Shown: piece after piece, positions 55,125-64,000 of the stretch | How the letters are laid out: every line of letters begins with the position of its first letter | How positions within the stretch are numbered: position 1 is the stretch's first letter | Source of the DNA: AP-15 sp963701815 | Lineage (GTDB): Bacteria; Pseudomonadota; Alphaproteobacteria; ATCC43930; CGMCC-115725 | Reading direction: 5' to 3' | Assembly: GCA_963701815.1 (NCBI GenBank) | Contig: CAVPBN010000046.1 | Coordinates: 124,001-188,000, forward strand | DNA length: 64,000 bases | The notes under the pieces: generated by a model | Database searches by the model: none | The model's input: the letters and a program-made list of their open reading frames with translations, nothing else | What the model was told of the DNA's origin: nothing | Made by a program: the position numbers and the translations under genes

Positions 55125-58100
55125 ATGGCGTTGGCGGCGGTTACGCTCGACGACAAATATGTCCTCGACCGGGGACGCGCCTATCTGACGGGGACGCAGG
55201 CGCTGGTACGCCTGCCGATGCTGCAGCGGCAGCGCGATGCCGCCGCCGGGCTCAACACCGGCTGCTTTATTTCCGGCTATCGCGGTTCTCCTTTGGGTGG
55301 TCTCGACCTGGCGTTGTGGGGCGCGCGCCGCTTTATCGAGAACAATCGCATCCGCTTTCAGCCGGCGATCAACGAAGAGCTCGCCGCGACGGCGGTCTGG
55401 GGCAGCCAGCAGCTCGGCCTGTTTCCAGGCGCCAAGTACGATGGCGTCTTTGCCATGTGGTACGCCAAGGGGCCGGGCGTCGACCGCAGCGGCGACGCAC
55501 TGAAGCACGGCAACGCCGCCGGCTCCTCGCCATATGGCGGGGTGCTGCTGCTGGCCGGCGACGATCACACCTGCAAATCCTCGACCCTGGCGCATCAGTC
55601 GGAATACGCCTTCATGGACGCCTGCATCCCGGTGCTGAACCCGTCGGGCGTGCAGGAGATATTGGATTTCGGCCTCTACGGCTGGGCGATGTCGCGGTAT
55701 TCCGGCTGCTGGATCGCCTTCAAGACGATCGCCGAGACGATCGACAGCTCGGCCTCGGTGGAACTCGAGCCGCGGCGGGTGGACATCGCGCTGCCCGCCG
55801 ATTTCGACATGCCGCCGGGCGGGCTCAACATCCGCTGGCCGGACCCCCCGCTCGAGCAGGAATACCGGCTGCACAAGTACAAGCTCTATGCCGCGCTTGC
55901 CTTTGCCCGCGCCAACCGGCTCGACCGGATCATCATCGACAGCCCGCAACCGCGCTTCGGCATCGTCACAACCGGCAAATCCTATCTCGACGTTCGGCAG
56001 GCGCTCGACGATTTGGGGATCGACGAGGCCTATGCCGCCGCCATCGGCTTTCGCCTCTATAAAGTCGCCATGTCGTGGCCGTTGGAGCGCGAGGGGATCC
56101 GCCATTTCGCCGAAGGGCTCGAAGAGATCCTGGTCGTCGAAGAAAAGCGCGCCGTCATCGAAAACCAGCTCAAGGAGCAGCTCTACAACTGGCGCGAGGA
56201 TGTGCGGCCGCGCGTGGTCGGCAAGTTCGACGAGAACCGAAACTGGATCCTGCCGTCGAATGGCGAGCTCACTCCGGCGCAGATCGCTCGGGTCATCGCC
56301 GGGCGCATCGCCCGGTTTCACACCTCGCCGCGCATCGCCGAGCGGCTGGCCTTTCTGGAGGCCAAGGAGCGACAGCTCGGGGCCAATGTCGTGCCGTTTG
56401 CCCGCACCCCTTATTTCTGCTCGGGCTGTCCGCACAACAGCTCGACCAAAGTGCCCGAGGGCAGCCGGGCGCTCGCCGGCATCGGCTGTCACTACCTGGC
56501 GCAATTCATGGACCGGTCGACCGCAACCTTCACCCAGATGGGCGGCGAGGGCGTGCCGTGGATCGGGCAGGCGCCGTTTACCGAGACGCCGCATGTCTTC
56601 GCCAATCTCGGCGACGGCACCTATACCCATTCGGGGGTGCTGGCGATTCGCGCTGCGGTCGCCGCCAAGGTAAACATCACCTACAAGCTGCTGTTCAACG
56701 ATGCGGTGGCGATGACCGGCGGCCAGCCGCTGGACGGCGGCCTGACCGTGCCGATGCTGACCCGCCAGCTTGCCGCCGAAGGGGTCGGACGGATTGTGGT
56801 CGTCACCGACGAGCCCGACAAATACCCGGCCGATGTCGATTTCGCCGCCGGCGTGGCGGTGCGCCATCGCGACGATCTCGATGTCGTGCAGCGCGAATTT
56901 CGCGACATCCCAGGCGTCACCGCAATTGTCTACGATCAGACCTGCGCCGCCGAGAAGCGCCGCCGGCGCAAGCGCGGCCGCTACCCGGACCCGGCAAAGC
57001 GGGCGTTCATCAACGATCTGGTCTGCGAGGGTTGCGGCGATTGTTCGAAAACCTCGAATTGTCTGTCGGTGACCCCGGTCGAGACCGAATTCGGCCGCAA
57101 GCGGGCGATCGATCAGTCGAGCTGCAACAAGGATTATTCCTGCGTCGAGGGTTTTTGCCCGAGCTTTGTCACCGTGCATGGCGGCGGGCTCAGGCAGCGG
57201 CCCTCCGGCGAACTCGGCGAAGACGGGTTGCCGAGCCTGCCCGAGCCGGCGCTGCCGGCCCTGGGCGCGCCCTACGGCATCCTGGTGACCGGGGTCGGCG
57301 GCACAGGCGTCGTCACCATCGGGGCCTTGCTCGGCATGGCTGCGCATCTCGAAGGCAAGGGCTGCACGGTCCTCGACATGACCGGCTTGGCGCAGAAGGG
57401 CGGCGCCGTCTACAGCCATGTCCGCATCGCTGACCGGCCGGATCAGATCCACGCCGTGCGGATCGCGGCGGGCAATGCTCATTTGCTGCTCGGTTGCGAC
57501 CTTGTCGTCTCGGCCAGCGCCGATGCGCTCTCCAAGCTCGAACCGGGGCACAGCCGTGCGATCGTCAACCGTCACGAGACGATCACCGGCGACTTCACCC
57601 GCAACCCGGATCTGGCTTTCCCGACCGATGCGCTCGAGCGCAGCATTACCGCGGCGACCGGGCCCGACCGCACCGAGTTCCTCGATGCGACCCGGCTGGC
57701 GACCGGCCTGCTCGGCGATTCGATCGCCGCCAATCTGTTCATGCTCGGTTACGCTTATCAGCGCGGGCTGGTGCCGGTGTCGGCGGCGGCGGTCGAGCGG
57801 GCGATCGCGCTGAACGGGGTCGCCGTCGAGTTCAACCGCAACGCCTTTCGTTGGGGCCGCCGGGCCGCCGCCGATTCGGAGCTGGTCGAGCGGCGCGCGA
57901 CGCCGCCAGCCGCGGTCCCGGCCAGCCACCGGCTGTCCGAGACGATCGATCAGATCATCGACCGCCGTGTCGCATTTTTGATCGATTACCAGGACAGCGC
58001 CTATGCCGGGCGGTATGCCGCGTCGGGTGCGGCGCGTGCGCGATGCCGAGGCCGCGTGCGATCCCGGCGCGACGGCGCTGACCGAGGCGGTCGCCCGCAG

Positions 58101-58610
58101 CCTGTTCAAGTTGATGGCCTACAAGGACGAGTACGAGGTTGCCCGGCTCTACGCCGAAAGCGATTTTCTGAAGCGCGTCGCCGACCGGTTCGAGGGTCCA
58201 TACGAGCTGCGCTTTCATCTGGCGCCGCCGATATTCGGCGACCGCGACCCCGAAACGGGCCATCTGCGTAAGCGCGAATTCGGCCCCTGGATGCTGAATG
58301 TATTCCGGCTGCTCGCCAGGCTGCGCCGGCTGCGGGGCACCCGCTTCGACATCTTTGGCCGCAGCGAAGAACGGCGGACCGAGCGCCGGCTGATCGGCGA
58401 CTATGAAGAGTCTGATCGACGATCTGCTGGCGCAGTTGTCGCCGACCCGCTATCCAGATCGCCGTCGAACTGGCCTCGCTGCCGCTCGAAATCCGCGGCT
58501 TCGGCCACATCAAGACCGCCAATCTCGCCCGCACCAAAGCAGAGGAGGCCAATCTTCTCACCCGTTTACGCACACCGGTTTTGACGCCTTCGCTGGCAGC
58601 GGCAGAGTGA
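55125..58610 (+). CDS. Fused indolepyruvate ferredoxin oxidoreductase (IorA-IorB type), three frameshifts
   Basis: About 1160 aa after correction. The N-terminal pyrimidine and thiamine-diphosphate domains (GYRGSPLGGLDLALW, EELAATAVWGSQQ, NLGDGTYTHSGVLAIRAAV) are followed by a Cys-rich cluster region (CEGCGDCSKTSNCLS, SSCNKDYSCVEGFCPSF) and a C-terminal gamma-like domain (GVGGTGVVTIGALLGMAA, GLAQKGGAVYSHVRIA). It decarboxylates aryl-pyruvates or branched 2-oxoacids to acyl-CoA. Three +1 shifts occur near 58020, 58405 and 58460. Corrected, the C-terminus reads LIDDLLAQLSPTRY then QIAVELASLPLEIRGFGHIK and ends at TGA 58608-58610. GGGAGG lies 5 nt before ATG 55125. Confidence 0.9.
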
Positions 58611-58615
58611 GCGAC

Positions 58616-58654
58616 GACCGGTCCTGTAAAGCTGGCTTTAAACCGATACCGGTC
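58616..58654. terminator. Nested palindrome between convergent genes, candidate bidirectional terminator
   Basis: GACCGGT at 58616-58622 pairs with ACCGGTC at 58648-58654, and inside it TAAAGC (58627-58632) pairs with GCTTTA (58635-58640). It lies between the corrected ends of the oxidoreductase (58610) and the flavoprotein gene (58683) on the other strand, where a shared terminator would be expected. The T-runs are short. Confidence 0.45.
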
Positions 58655-58682
58655 TGACCGAAGACACACCTGGAATTCAAAT

Positions 58683-59869
58683 CTAAACTCGCGTTGTACC
58701 GAAATCGAGCCGAGCCGCACTTTGCCGATCCGTCCAAGGATCGCGGGAGTTAGAACCCCGTGTTTCAGGCCGGTGAAAATGTCCCGAAGACAGCGCTGCA
58801 ACGGGCTGGTCGCGTAGACGACTGTGGTGCCGGCATTGTCGAAGGCAAACACGGTCATGTCGCGTGCAGCCCGCGTGAGCGTCTGCAAGGCTTGCATCAT
58901 GTCGAGCGAGCGGTCCGGGTCGATTTCGCGTCCCTTGGCGATTGCTTCATCCTGCTCGGCGACGAGACTGAGGTAATAACCGCGTGCCGCCCGCAATCTT
59001 CCTTCGAGTTCGCCGATCCCGAATTGCACGAGGTTGTCGTCTGATTGCATGCCTTCGGCGAGAAGGCGCTTCGTCTTTGGCGCAGCAGCGACCAATTCAG
59101 CCAGCGCGCCCAAGCCGATGCCGCTGGCGAAAGCCGCCATTCCCGGCCGGCCCAATTCGATAAGCCCGAGCGCGGAGGCGTGCTGCGGGTTGCCGTCCGA
59201 CAGGAACGGATATTCGAAGGCGCGATGTGCGGGCACGAACTTGTCGGAGATTACGTAGTTGACGCTGGCGGTTGCGCGTAGGCCCATCACATCCCATGAG
59301 CCCTCCTTGAGCTCGACGTCCTCCTTTGGGAGCAGATGGGCGCGAAACCATTGTTTGCCGTCGCGATCGTCGATCGGCTCGGCGACCAGAACCCAGCGCG
59401 ACAGCGAACTGCTTGAGCCCCAGGCAAAGTTGCCCGATACGCGAAACCCGTCCTTGACCTCCGCCGACCTCGCTTTGGGCAGCAACGTCGCCCAGCACGC
59501 GACGGGGCCGCTTCCGAATACCTCCCGGCGGGCTTTGGCGTCTGCGCCGTTGTGAACGAAGGTGCTGATCGCGTTGGAGATCGCGACGCACCAGCCGGCG
59601 GAGCCGTCGGCGCGCGCGATTTCTTCGGTGGCCTCGAACAATTCGACGCCGGTGCCGCCGAGCCCGCCATCGGCCCGCGGCAGCCGGATCGAGAACAGGT
59701 TTGCGTCCAGCAAGGCGGACGCGACTTTGTCGGTCAGCCGCCCAAGCCGTTCCGACGAGAGCGCTTCCTCGCTGATCAACCCGCTGATCGCTTTGGCACG
59801 ATCGACGGGGCGGATGCCGGTGACGGTTATTCTGCCATGCCTTGCGATGGCATCCGAGCCGCTCTTCAT
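58683..59869 (-). CDS. Acyl-CoA dehydrogenase-fold flavoprotein (hydroxylase/HsaA-like), one C-terminal shift
   Basis: 395 aa after correction. N-terminal helices, then IARADGSAGWCVAISNAIST, VSGNFAWGSSSSLSRWVLV (the central beta domain, flavin site), DVMGLRATASVNYVISDKFV and the C-terminal helical domain (LTRAARDMTVFAFDNAGTTV). The Gly/Ser-rich flavin segment and lack of the acyl-CoA Glu base resemble the flavin-dependent monooxygenase branch (HsaA/HpaB-like). As read, the frame runs about 190 codons into the antisense of the neighbouring oxidoreductase. Restoring one base near 58710 gives LDFGTTRV and a stop at 58685-58683, matching the family's C-terminus. Confidence 0.82.
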
Positions 59870-60054
59870 GATGCGCCCCCTATCCCGCCGCTTCGCTGCG
59901 CCAAGTAGATTCGCCCGTTAGAGCGAATCCTGTGTGAACCGGCTCACGCATCCTTCTACCCAATTCGCATCGGGGGGACACGGTCATGCCAATCGATTGC
60001 CGCGCCGGGCCGACGCCCGCAGAGGATCGATGGGTACGCCCGGATCGGTTAACC

Positions 60055-61728
60055 TCACTTGCCTTCGGTCGGCAGTGCGACGAAACGGGTGCTGCCGCCG
60101 CGTTCGACCTGGACGAGAACGTTCTTGCGCCCGCCTTTTTCGGCGGCGGCGGCTTTCTGCTTGACCTCCTCGGGGGTCGCTACCGCCTCCCGACCGACGG
60201 CGACGATCTGGTCGCCGGGTTGCAGCCCTTGCGCCGCCCCGGCGCTGCCGGACGGAGCGCCGGTGATGACCACCCCCTTGACCGCATCCGCCAGCGCGAA
60301 TTGTTTTCGCAATTCGGGAGTCAGCCGGGCGAGCTTCAGCCCGAGCGCATCGACCGTCGGCGGGGATTTGGGCTTTTCCGGCTCGGGCGGTCGCGGGGCC
60401 GGCCGGTCGGGATCCAACACCGCGACCTTGAGATCGATCGACCGCTCCTTGCCGTCCCGCCAGACCGACAATTTGACGGTCTTGTCGGGCGGTGTAGCCG
60501 CGACCAGCCGCGGCAACTCGCGGCTGCGCTCGATCGCCTTGCCGTCATAGGACAGGATTACGTCCCCCGGCTGCAATCCGGTCTGCGTCGCCGGACTGTC
60601 GACATCGATGGCGGCGATCATCGCGCCTCGGCTTCGGTCGAGCCCGATCGCGTCGGCGATCCCGGCGGTCACCGGCTGGATCCGTGCTCCGATCCAGCCG
60701 CGCTCGACCTTGCCGTTCGCCTTCAGCTGTTCGATGATCGGTCGGGCGAAGGCCGAGGGCACGGCAAAGCCGATACCGATCGAACCGCCGGACGGTGAAT
60801 AGATCGCCGTATTGATGCCGATCACCTGGCCGTCGAGATTGAACATCGGCCCTCCCGAGTTGCCGTGGTTGATCGGGGCGTCGGTCTGCAGAAAATCGTC
60901 ATAAGGGCCGGCATGAATGTCGCGGGCGGTGGCCGAGATGATCCCGGCGGTGACGCTGTCGCCGAGCCCGAACGGGTTGCCGATCGCCAGCACCCAATCG
61001 CCGACCCTGGTCTTTACCGAATCGCCCCAGCTTGCAGCCGGCAGCGGCGTCTTTGTCTCGACCTTCAACAAGGCCAGGTCGCTGACCGCGTCGCGCCCGA
61101 CCAGCTTGGCCTGCAAGGTCGTGTTGTCCGATAAGGTGACCGTGATCTGCTCGGCATTGGCGATGACGTGATTGTTGGTGACGATCAACCCCGAGGGGTC
61201 GATGACAAAACCCGAGCCGAGAGAGGCGGCGCGTGACGTCGGGGCACTGGGGCCGCCGGGCACGCCGTTCTTGGCGAAAAAATCGCGGAAGAAGTCGTCG
61301 AGCCCGGCCCCCGGCCCCCCGGGCGGCGCCTCGGGGGCGCTCTTGGAGGCCGAGGCGGCTGTCATTTGGGTGGTCGAGATATTGACGACCACACCCACCA
61401 GCTTAGCCGACAATCGGGAAAACACCTCGGCGAACGGTATCGGCGACGATGCTTCGGCATGGCCCGGAGCCGCCGGGGTCGGCGGCGGTACCTCGGCATG
61501 GCCCGGAGCCGCCGGGGTCGGCGGCGCATTGGCTCGGCCCGGCGCCGGCGGGGTCGGCGGCGATACCGTGGCACGGCCAGGTGCCGCCGGGAGCGGCATA
61601 GGCGGCGTGGCGGCGCGGCTCGAGGTTGCCCCGGTTGTCGACGGCATGTCGGCGTGGCTCGGCGCCGAAATCAGCAACAGCGCCGGCATCATCGCACGCA
61701 CTAGACCCCGGCGGACGATGCTCCTCAC
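60055..61728 (-). CDS. Periplasmic serine protease HtrA/DegP (copy 2) with Pro-rich repeat
   Basis: 557 aa. GTG 61728 gives a good leader (RSIVRRGLVRAMMPALLLIS, then APSHA) and has GGGAGG 6 nt upstream, better than longer frames. Residues about 35-95 are Pro/Ala-rich with an imperfect 12-13 residue repeat. The triad is VTNNHVIAN (His), DAVSDLALLKV (Asp) and NHGNSGGPMFN (Ser). PDZ1 begins RGWIGARIQPV; PDZ2 begins near LGLKLARLTPELRK. It is a paralogue of copy 1 at 50251, differing mainly in the Pro-rich stretch. It diverges from the glycerate kinase gene by 92 nt. Confidence 0.92.
   Translation of the reverse strand: MRSIVRRGLVRAMMPALLLISAPSHADMPSTTGATSSRAATPPMPLPAAPGRATVSPPTPPAPGRANAPPTPAAPGHAEVPPPTPAAPGHAEASSPIPFAEVFSRLSAKLVGVVVNISTTQMTAASASKSAPEAPPGGPGAGLDDFFRDFFAKNGVPGGPSAPTSRAASLGSGFVIDPSGLIVTNNHVIANAEQITVTLSDNTTLQAKLVGRDAVSDLALLKVETKTPLPAASWGDSVKTRVGDWVLAIGNPFGLGDSVTAGIISATARDIHAGPYDDFLQTDAPINHGNSGGPMFNLDGQVIGINTAIYSPSGGSIGIGFAVPSAFARPIIEQLKANGKVERGWIGARIQPVTAGIADAIGLDRSRGAMIAAIDVDSPATQTGLQPGDVILSYDGKAIERSRELPRLVAATPPDKTVKLSVWRDGKERSIDLKVAVLDPDRPAPRPPEPEKPKSPPTVDALGLKLARLTPELRKQFALADAVKGVVITGAPSGSAGAAQGLQPGDQIVAVGREAVATPEEVKQKAAAAEKGGRKNVLVQVERGGSTRFVALPTEGK
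61454..61600. repeat. Imperfect 36-39 bp tandem repeat in HtrA copy 2
   Basis: Two identical stretches of about 34 bp start at 61454 and 61493 (39-bp period). Diverged copies follow near 61531 and 61568. They encode the Pro/Ala-rich 12-13 residue repeat (core PTPAAPGHAE or PTPPAPGRAN) between the leader and the protease domain. The length change stays in frame. Confidence 0.7.
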
Positions 61729-61820
61729 CGCGAACCTCCCGACCCTGAGCTTGCCGAACCGCCTTGCGCCGACCCCGGCAGAGAGCTGGCCGCTGGCCTT
61801 TCGGCAGCGCTCGATATGAA

Positions 61821-63146
61821 ATGACAGCCGGCTTGGCAAGACGGAAACGCGACGTGAAGACGCACGCTCGATCCTCTCCCGGCAAACTTCTGCGGTCGCT
61901 GTTCGATGCTGCGCTCGCCGCAGCCGACCCCGATCGGGCGATCGCCCGAGCTCTGCCGGCGCCGGTCGGCGGTCGCACGGTAGTGGTTGGCGCCGGCAAG
62001 GCTTCGGCCGCCATGGCCCGCGCTTTTGCGGCGCGCTGGACCGGGCCGCTCGAAGGCCTTGTGCTGACCCGCTACGGTCATGCCGTCGCCTGCGATCCGA
62101 TCGAGATCGTCGAGGCCGGCCATCCGGTGCCCGATGCCGCGGGGGTCGCCGCGGCCGGGCGCATCCTGGCGCTGGCGCGGGGGCTCGGCGCCGATGATCA
62201 GCTCGTCTTCCTTGCCTCGGGCGGCGGTTCGGCGTTGCTGACCCTGCCGGCGGCCGGCCTGACCCTAGCCGACAAGCAAGCGGTTACCCGCGCGTTGCTG
62301 AGTTGCGGAGCGACGATCGCCGAGATCAACACGGTGCGCAAGCACCTCTCGGCGATCAAGGGCGGCCGTCTCGCCGCTGCCGCCGCGCCGGCGCGCGTCG
62401 TCACCCTGGCGATTTCCGATGTGCCCGGCGACGACCCGGCGGTCATCGCCTCCGGACCGACGGTGCCCGATGCGACAACCTTTGGCGACGCGCGGGAGGT
62501 GTTGGCAAAATACCGGATCGACCCGCCGCCGCCCGTCCTGGCTCATCTGGCGGCGGCAGCTCCGGAGACCCCAAAGCCCGACGATCCGATCTTTACCCGG
62601 ACGAGTTTCCAGCTGATCGCCAGCCCGCAGGCATCGCTGCGCGCCGCCGCCGCTGCCGCGCTGCGGCACCGGGTCACACCGATCGTGTTGAGCGACCGGA
62701 TCGAGGGCGAGGCGCGCGACGTCGCATCGGTTCACGCGGCGATCGCCTTGCAGATTCGCGCCGGGCAGTTTCGCGTCGGCGACCGCTCGGTCCTGCCGCC
62801 GGCCGTGCTGCTGTCGGGCGGCGAGACCACGGTAGCCATCCGCGGCAAAGGCCGCGGCGGCCGCAATACGGAATTCCTGCTCGCCCTCGCGGTGGCGTTG
62901 AAGGGTGACCCGGCTATATCCGGTCTCGCTTGCGATACCGACGGCATCGATGGAACCGAGGACAATGCCGGCGCGCTCCTGTATCCCGACAGCGTGGCGC
63001 GCGCCGCCGGCCGCGGGATCGCCGCGCCGGCGGCGCTCGCCGACAATGACGGGTACGGATTCTTTGCTGCGCTGGGCGATTTGGTCATGACCGGTCCGAC
63101 ATTGACCAACGTCAACGATTTTCGGGCGATCCTGGTTCTCGCCTGA
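61821..63146 (+). CDS. Glycerate 2-kinase / hydroxypyruvate reductase-annotated protein (GckA, MOFRL)
   Basis: 441 aa. The N-terminal DUF4147 domain (VVVGAGKASAAMARAFAARW, DQLVFLASGGGSALLTLP, INTVRKHLSAIKGGRLA) and C-terminal MOFRL domain (LLSGGETTVAIRGKGRGGRN, ACDTDGIDGTEDNAGALL) identify class II glycerate kinase, which makes 2-phosphoglycerate. The same family is often misnamed TtuD hydroxypyruvate reductase. ATG 61821 (MTAGLARRKRDV). Only 23 nt separate it from pyk, and 2-phosphoglycerate feeds via enolase into pyruvate kinase, so the pairing is metabolically sensible. Confidence 0.9.
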   Translation: MTAGLARRKRDVKTHARSSPGKLLRSLFDAALAAADPDRAIARALPAPVGGRTVVVGAGKASAAMARAFAARWTGPLEGLVLTRYGHAVACDPIEIVEAGHPVPDAAGVAAAGRILALARGLGADDQLVFLASGGGSALLTLPAAGLTLADKQAVTRALLSCGATIAEINTVRKHLSAIKGGRLAAAAAPARVVTLAISDVPGDDPAVIASGPTVPDATTFGDAREVLAKYRIDPPPPVLAHLAAAAPETPKPDDPIFTRTSFQLIASPQASLRAAAAAALRHRVTPIVLSDRIEGEARDVASVHAAIALQIRAGQFRVGDRSVLPPAVLLSGGETTVAIRGKGRGGRNTEFLLALAVALKGDPAISGLACDTDGIDGTEDNAGALLYPDSVARAAGRGIAAPAALADNDGYGFFAALGDLVMTGPTLTNVNDFRAILVLA

Positions 63147-63169
63147 TCAGGGTCCGGTAGGAGACGCAG

Positions 63170-64000
63170 ATGCGGCGCCGGCGCAGTGCCAAGATTGTCG
63201 CAACCCTTGGCCCGGCCAGCTCGACCCCGGCCGGCATCCGCGCCCTGTTCGATGCCGGCGTCGATGTGTTCCGACTCAATTTCAGTCACGGGACGCATCA
63301 GGAGCACCAAGCCCGTTTCGAGGCGATCCGGCAGATCGAGAGCGCCACCGGCCGGCCGATCGGCATCCTGGCTGATCTGCAAGGACCAAAGCTGCGCCTC
63401 GGCACCTTTGCCGGTGGCCCGGTCGAACTGGTGGCGGGCGCACGTTTCCGCCTCGATCTCGATCGACGGCCCGGCGATCGGACACGTGCGCCGCTGCCGC
63501 ATCCCGAGATCTTTGCGGCGCTGGAACCGGGGACCGAATTGTTGCTCGACGACGGCAAGGTGCGGCTTCGGATCGAGACTTGCGGCGCGGAGTTTGCCGA
63601 GACCTTGTGCCGGGTCGGCGGCACATTATCCGATCGCAAGGGGGTCAATCTGCCGAACGCGGTATTGCCGCTGTCGGCGATCACCGAGAAGGACCGGGCC
63701 GACCTCGCCTTCGCCCTCGATCACGGCGCCGATTGGATCGCGCTGTCGTTCGTCCAGCGCCCCGATGACGTAGCCGAAGGCCGCAAGCTCGTCGCCGGCC
63801 GCGCCGGCGTCATGGTCAAGCTCGAAAAACCCGCGGCGATCCAGCGGCTCTCCGAGATCATCGAACTGGCCGACGGGCTGATGGTCGCGCGCGGCGACCT
63901 CGGCGTGGAGATGCCGCCGGAGGATGTGCCGAGCGTGCAGAAGCAGGTGGTGCACGCCTGCCGGCTGGCCGGCAAGCCGGTCGTCGTGGCGACGCAGATG
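63170..64000 (+). CDS. pyk: Pyruvate kinase (5' part, cut by window end)
   Basis: First 277 residues. Visible motifs: SAKIVATLGPASSTPAGIRA, VFRLNFSHGTHQEHQARFE, ILADLQGPKLRLG, LPLSAITEKDRADLAFALDH, WIALSFVQRPDDV, VKLEKPAAIQRL and the active-site signature LMVARGDLGVEMPPEDVP. AGGAG lies 7 nt before ATG 63170. It continues past the window, so the C-terminal regulatory domain cannot be judged. Likely co-transcribed with glycerate kinase. Confidence 0.93.
   Translation, partial: MRRRRSAKIVATLGPASSTPAGIRALFDAGVDVFRLNFSHGTHQEHQARFEAIRQIESATGRPIGILADLQGPKLRLGTFAGGPVELVAGARFRLDLDRRPGDRTRAPLPHPEIFAALEPGTELLLDDGKVRLRIETCGAEFAETLCRVGGTLSDRKGVNLPNAVLPLSAITEKDRADLAFALDHGADWIALSFVQRPDDVAEGRKLVAGRAGVMVKLEKPAAIQRLSEIIELADGLMVARGDLGVEMPPEDVPSVQKQVVHACRLAGKPVVVATQM

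Noticed and set aside
55101..58109. About 1000-residue open frame antisense to the indolepyruvate oxidoreductase
   Set aside because: Same GC-bias effect; no motifs, while the sense strand carries a complete enzyme.
58106..58682. C-terminal extension of the flavoprotein into its neighbour
   Set aside because: It is antisense to a conserved enzyme; restoring one base gives a family-typical stop.

Overview
The window is GC-rich chromosomal DNA from an alphaproteobacterium, most likely in or near the Rhodospirillales. The supporting evidence is an F0 ATP synthase operon with separate b and b' subunits, the mutY / DUF721 / DsbA-like / smc block, the DUF1285-NUDIX-DUF6111-CCA operon diverging from moxR-DUF58-DUF4159, and the neighbourhood of carD, fdxA, an S4 protein and a Suv3-like helicase. 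I see no rRNA, tRNA, CRISPR array, prophage or complete insertion sequence.

Layout. 0-3.8 kb: a cyclic-nucleotide-gated type K+ channel, then atpI-atpB-atpE-atpF'-atpF on the minus strand. 3.9-12.8 kb: smc, a DsbA-like protein, a DUF721/DciA-like protein, mutY, rnhB, a NikL-like protein, the CCA enzyme and DUF6111. 12.8-21 kb: NUDIX, DUF1285, then the MoxR/DUF58/DUF4159/membrane-protein operon. 21-24.5 kb: psd-pssA, a stand-alone transposase-type zinc ribbon and panC. 24.6-41.4 kb: an accessory, probably catabolic stretch with an ABC sugar-type importer (binding protein and two permeases, with a separate ATPase at 39.2 kb), two core-MetE-like methyltransferases flanking an OFA-type MFS transporter, a three-domain methyltransferase-like protein, a lone ferredoxin-reductase (VanB type), a PurM, a TauD-type dioxygenase, a divergent ClC channel and an SDR. 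41.5-50 kb: carD, fdxA, a TerB-like protein, a possible glycosyltransferase, an S4 protein, a helicase, htpG and a carboxymuconolactone-decarboxylase family protein. 50-64 kb: two HtrA/DegP proteases, an HTH protein, an FAD-linked lactate/glycolate-type dehydrogenase, a fused indolepyruvate ferredoxin oxidoreductase, an acyl-CoA-dehydrogenase-fold flavoprotein, glycerate kinase and the start of pyruvate kinase (cut by the window end).

Reading-frame quality is uneven. I count about 27 single-gene indels, about 23 of them gains (nearly all +1), concentrated in 24.2-30.7 kb, 48.0-48.2 kb and 58.0-58.7 kb. They break core genes such as panC, htpG and atpF'. Conserved protein sequence continues in the shifted frame each time, so insertion-biased sequencing error is more likely than gene decay. 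Gene ends below are corrected for this, and each affected entry says where the frame changes.

The most unusual sequence-level signal is at 84-145, just ahead of the K+ channel. Four 14-nt repeat units each encode a five-codon mini-ORF, and every mini-ORF stop overlaps the next ATG as ATGA, ending on the channel's own start codon.
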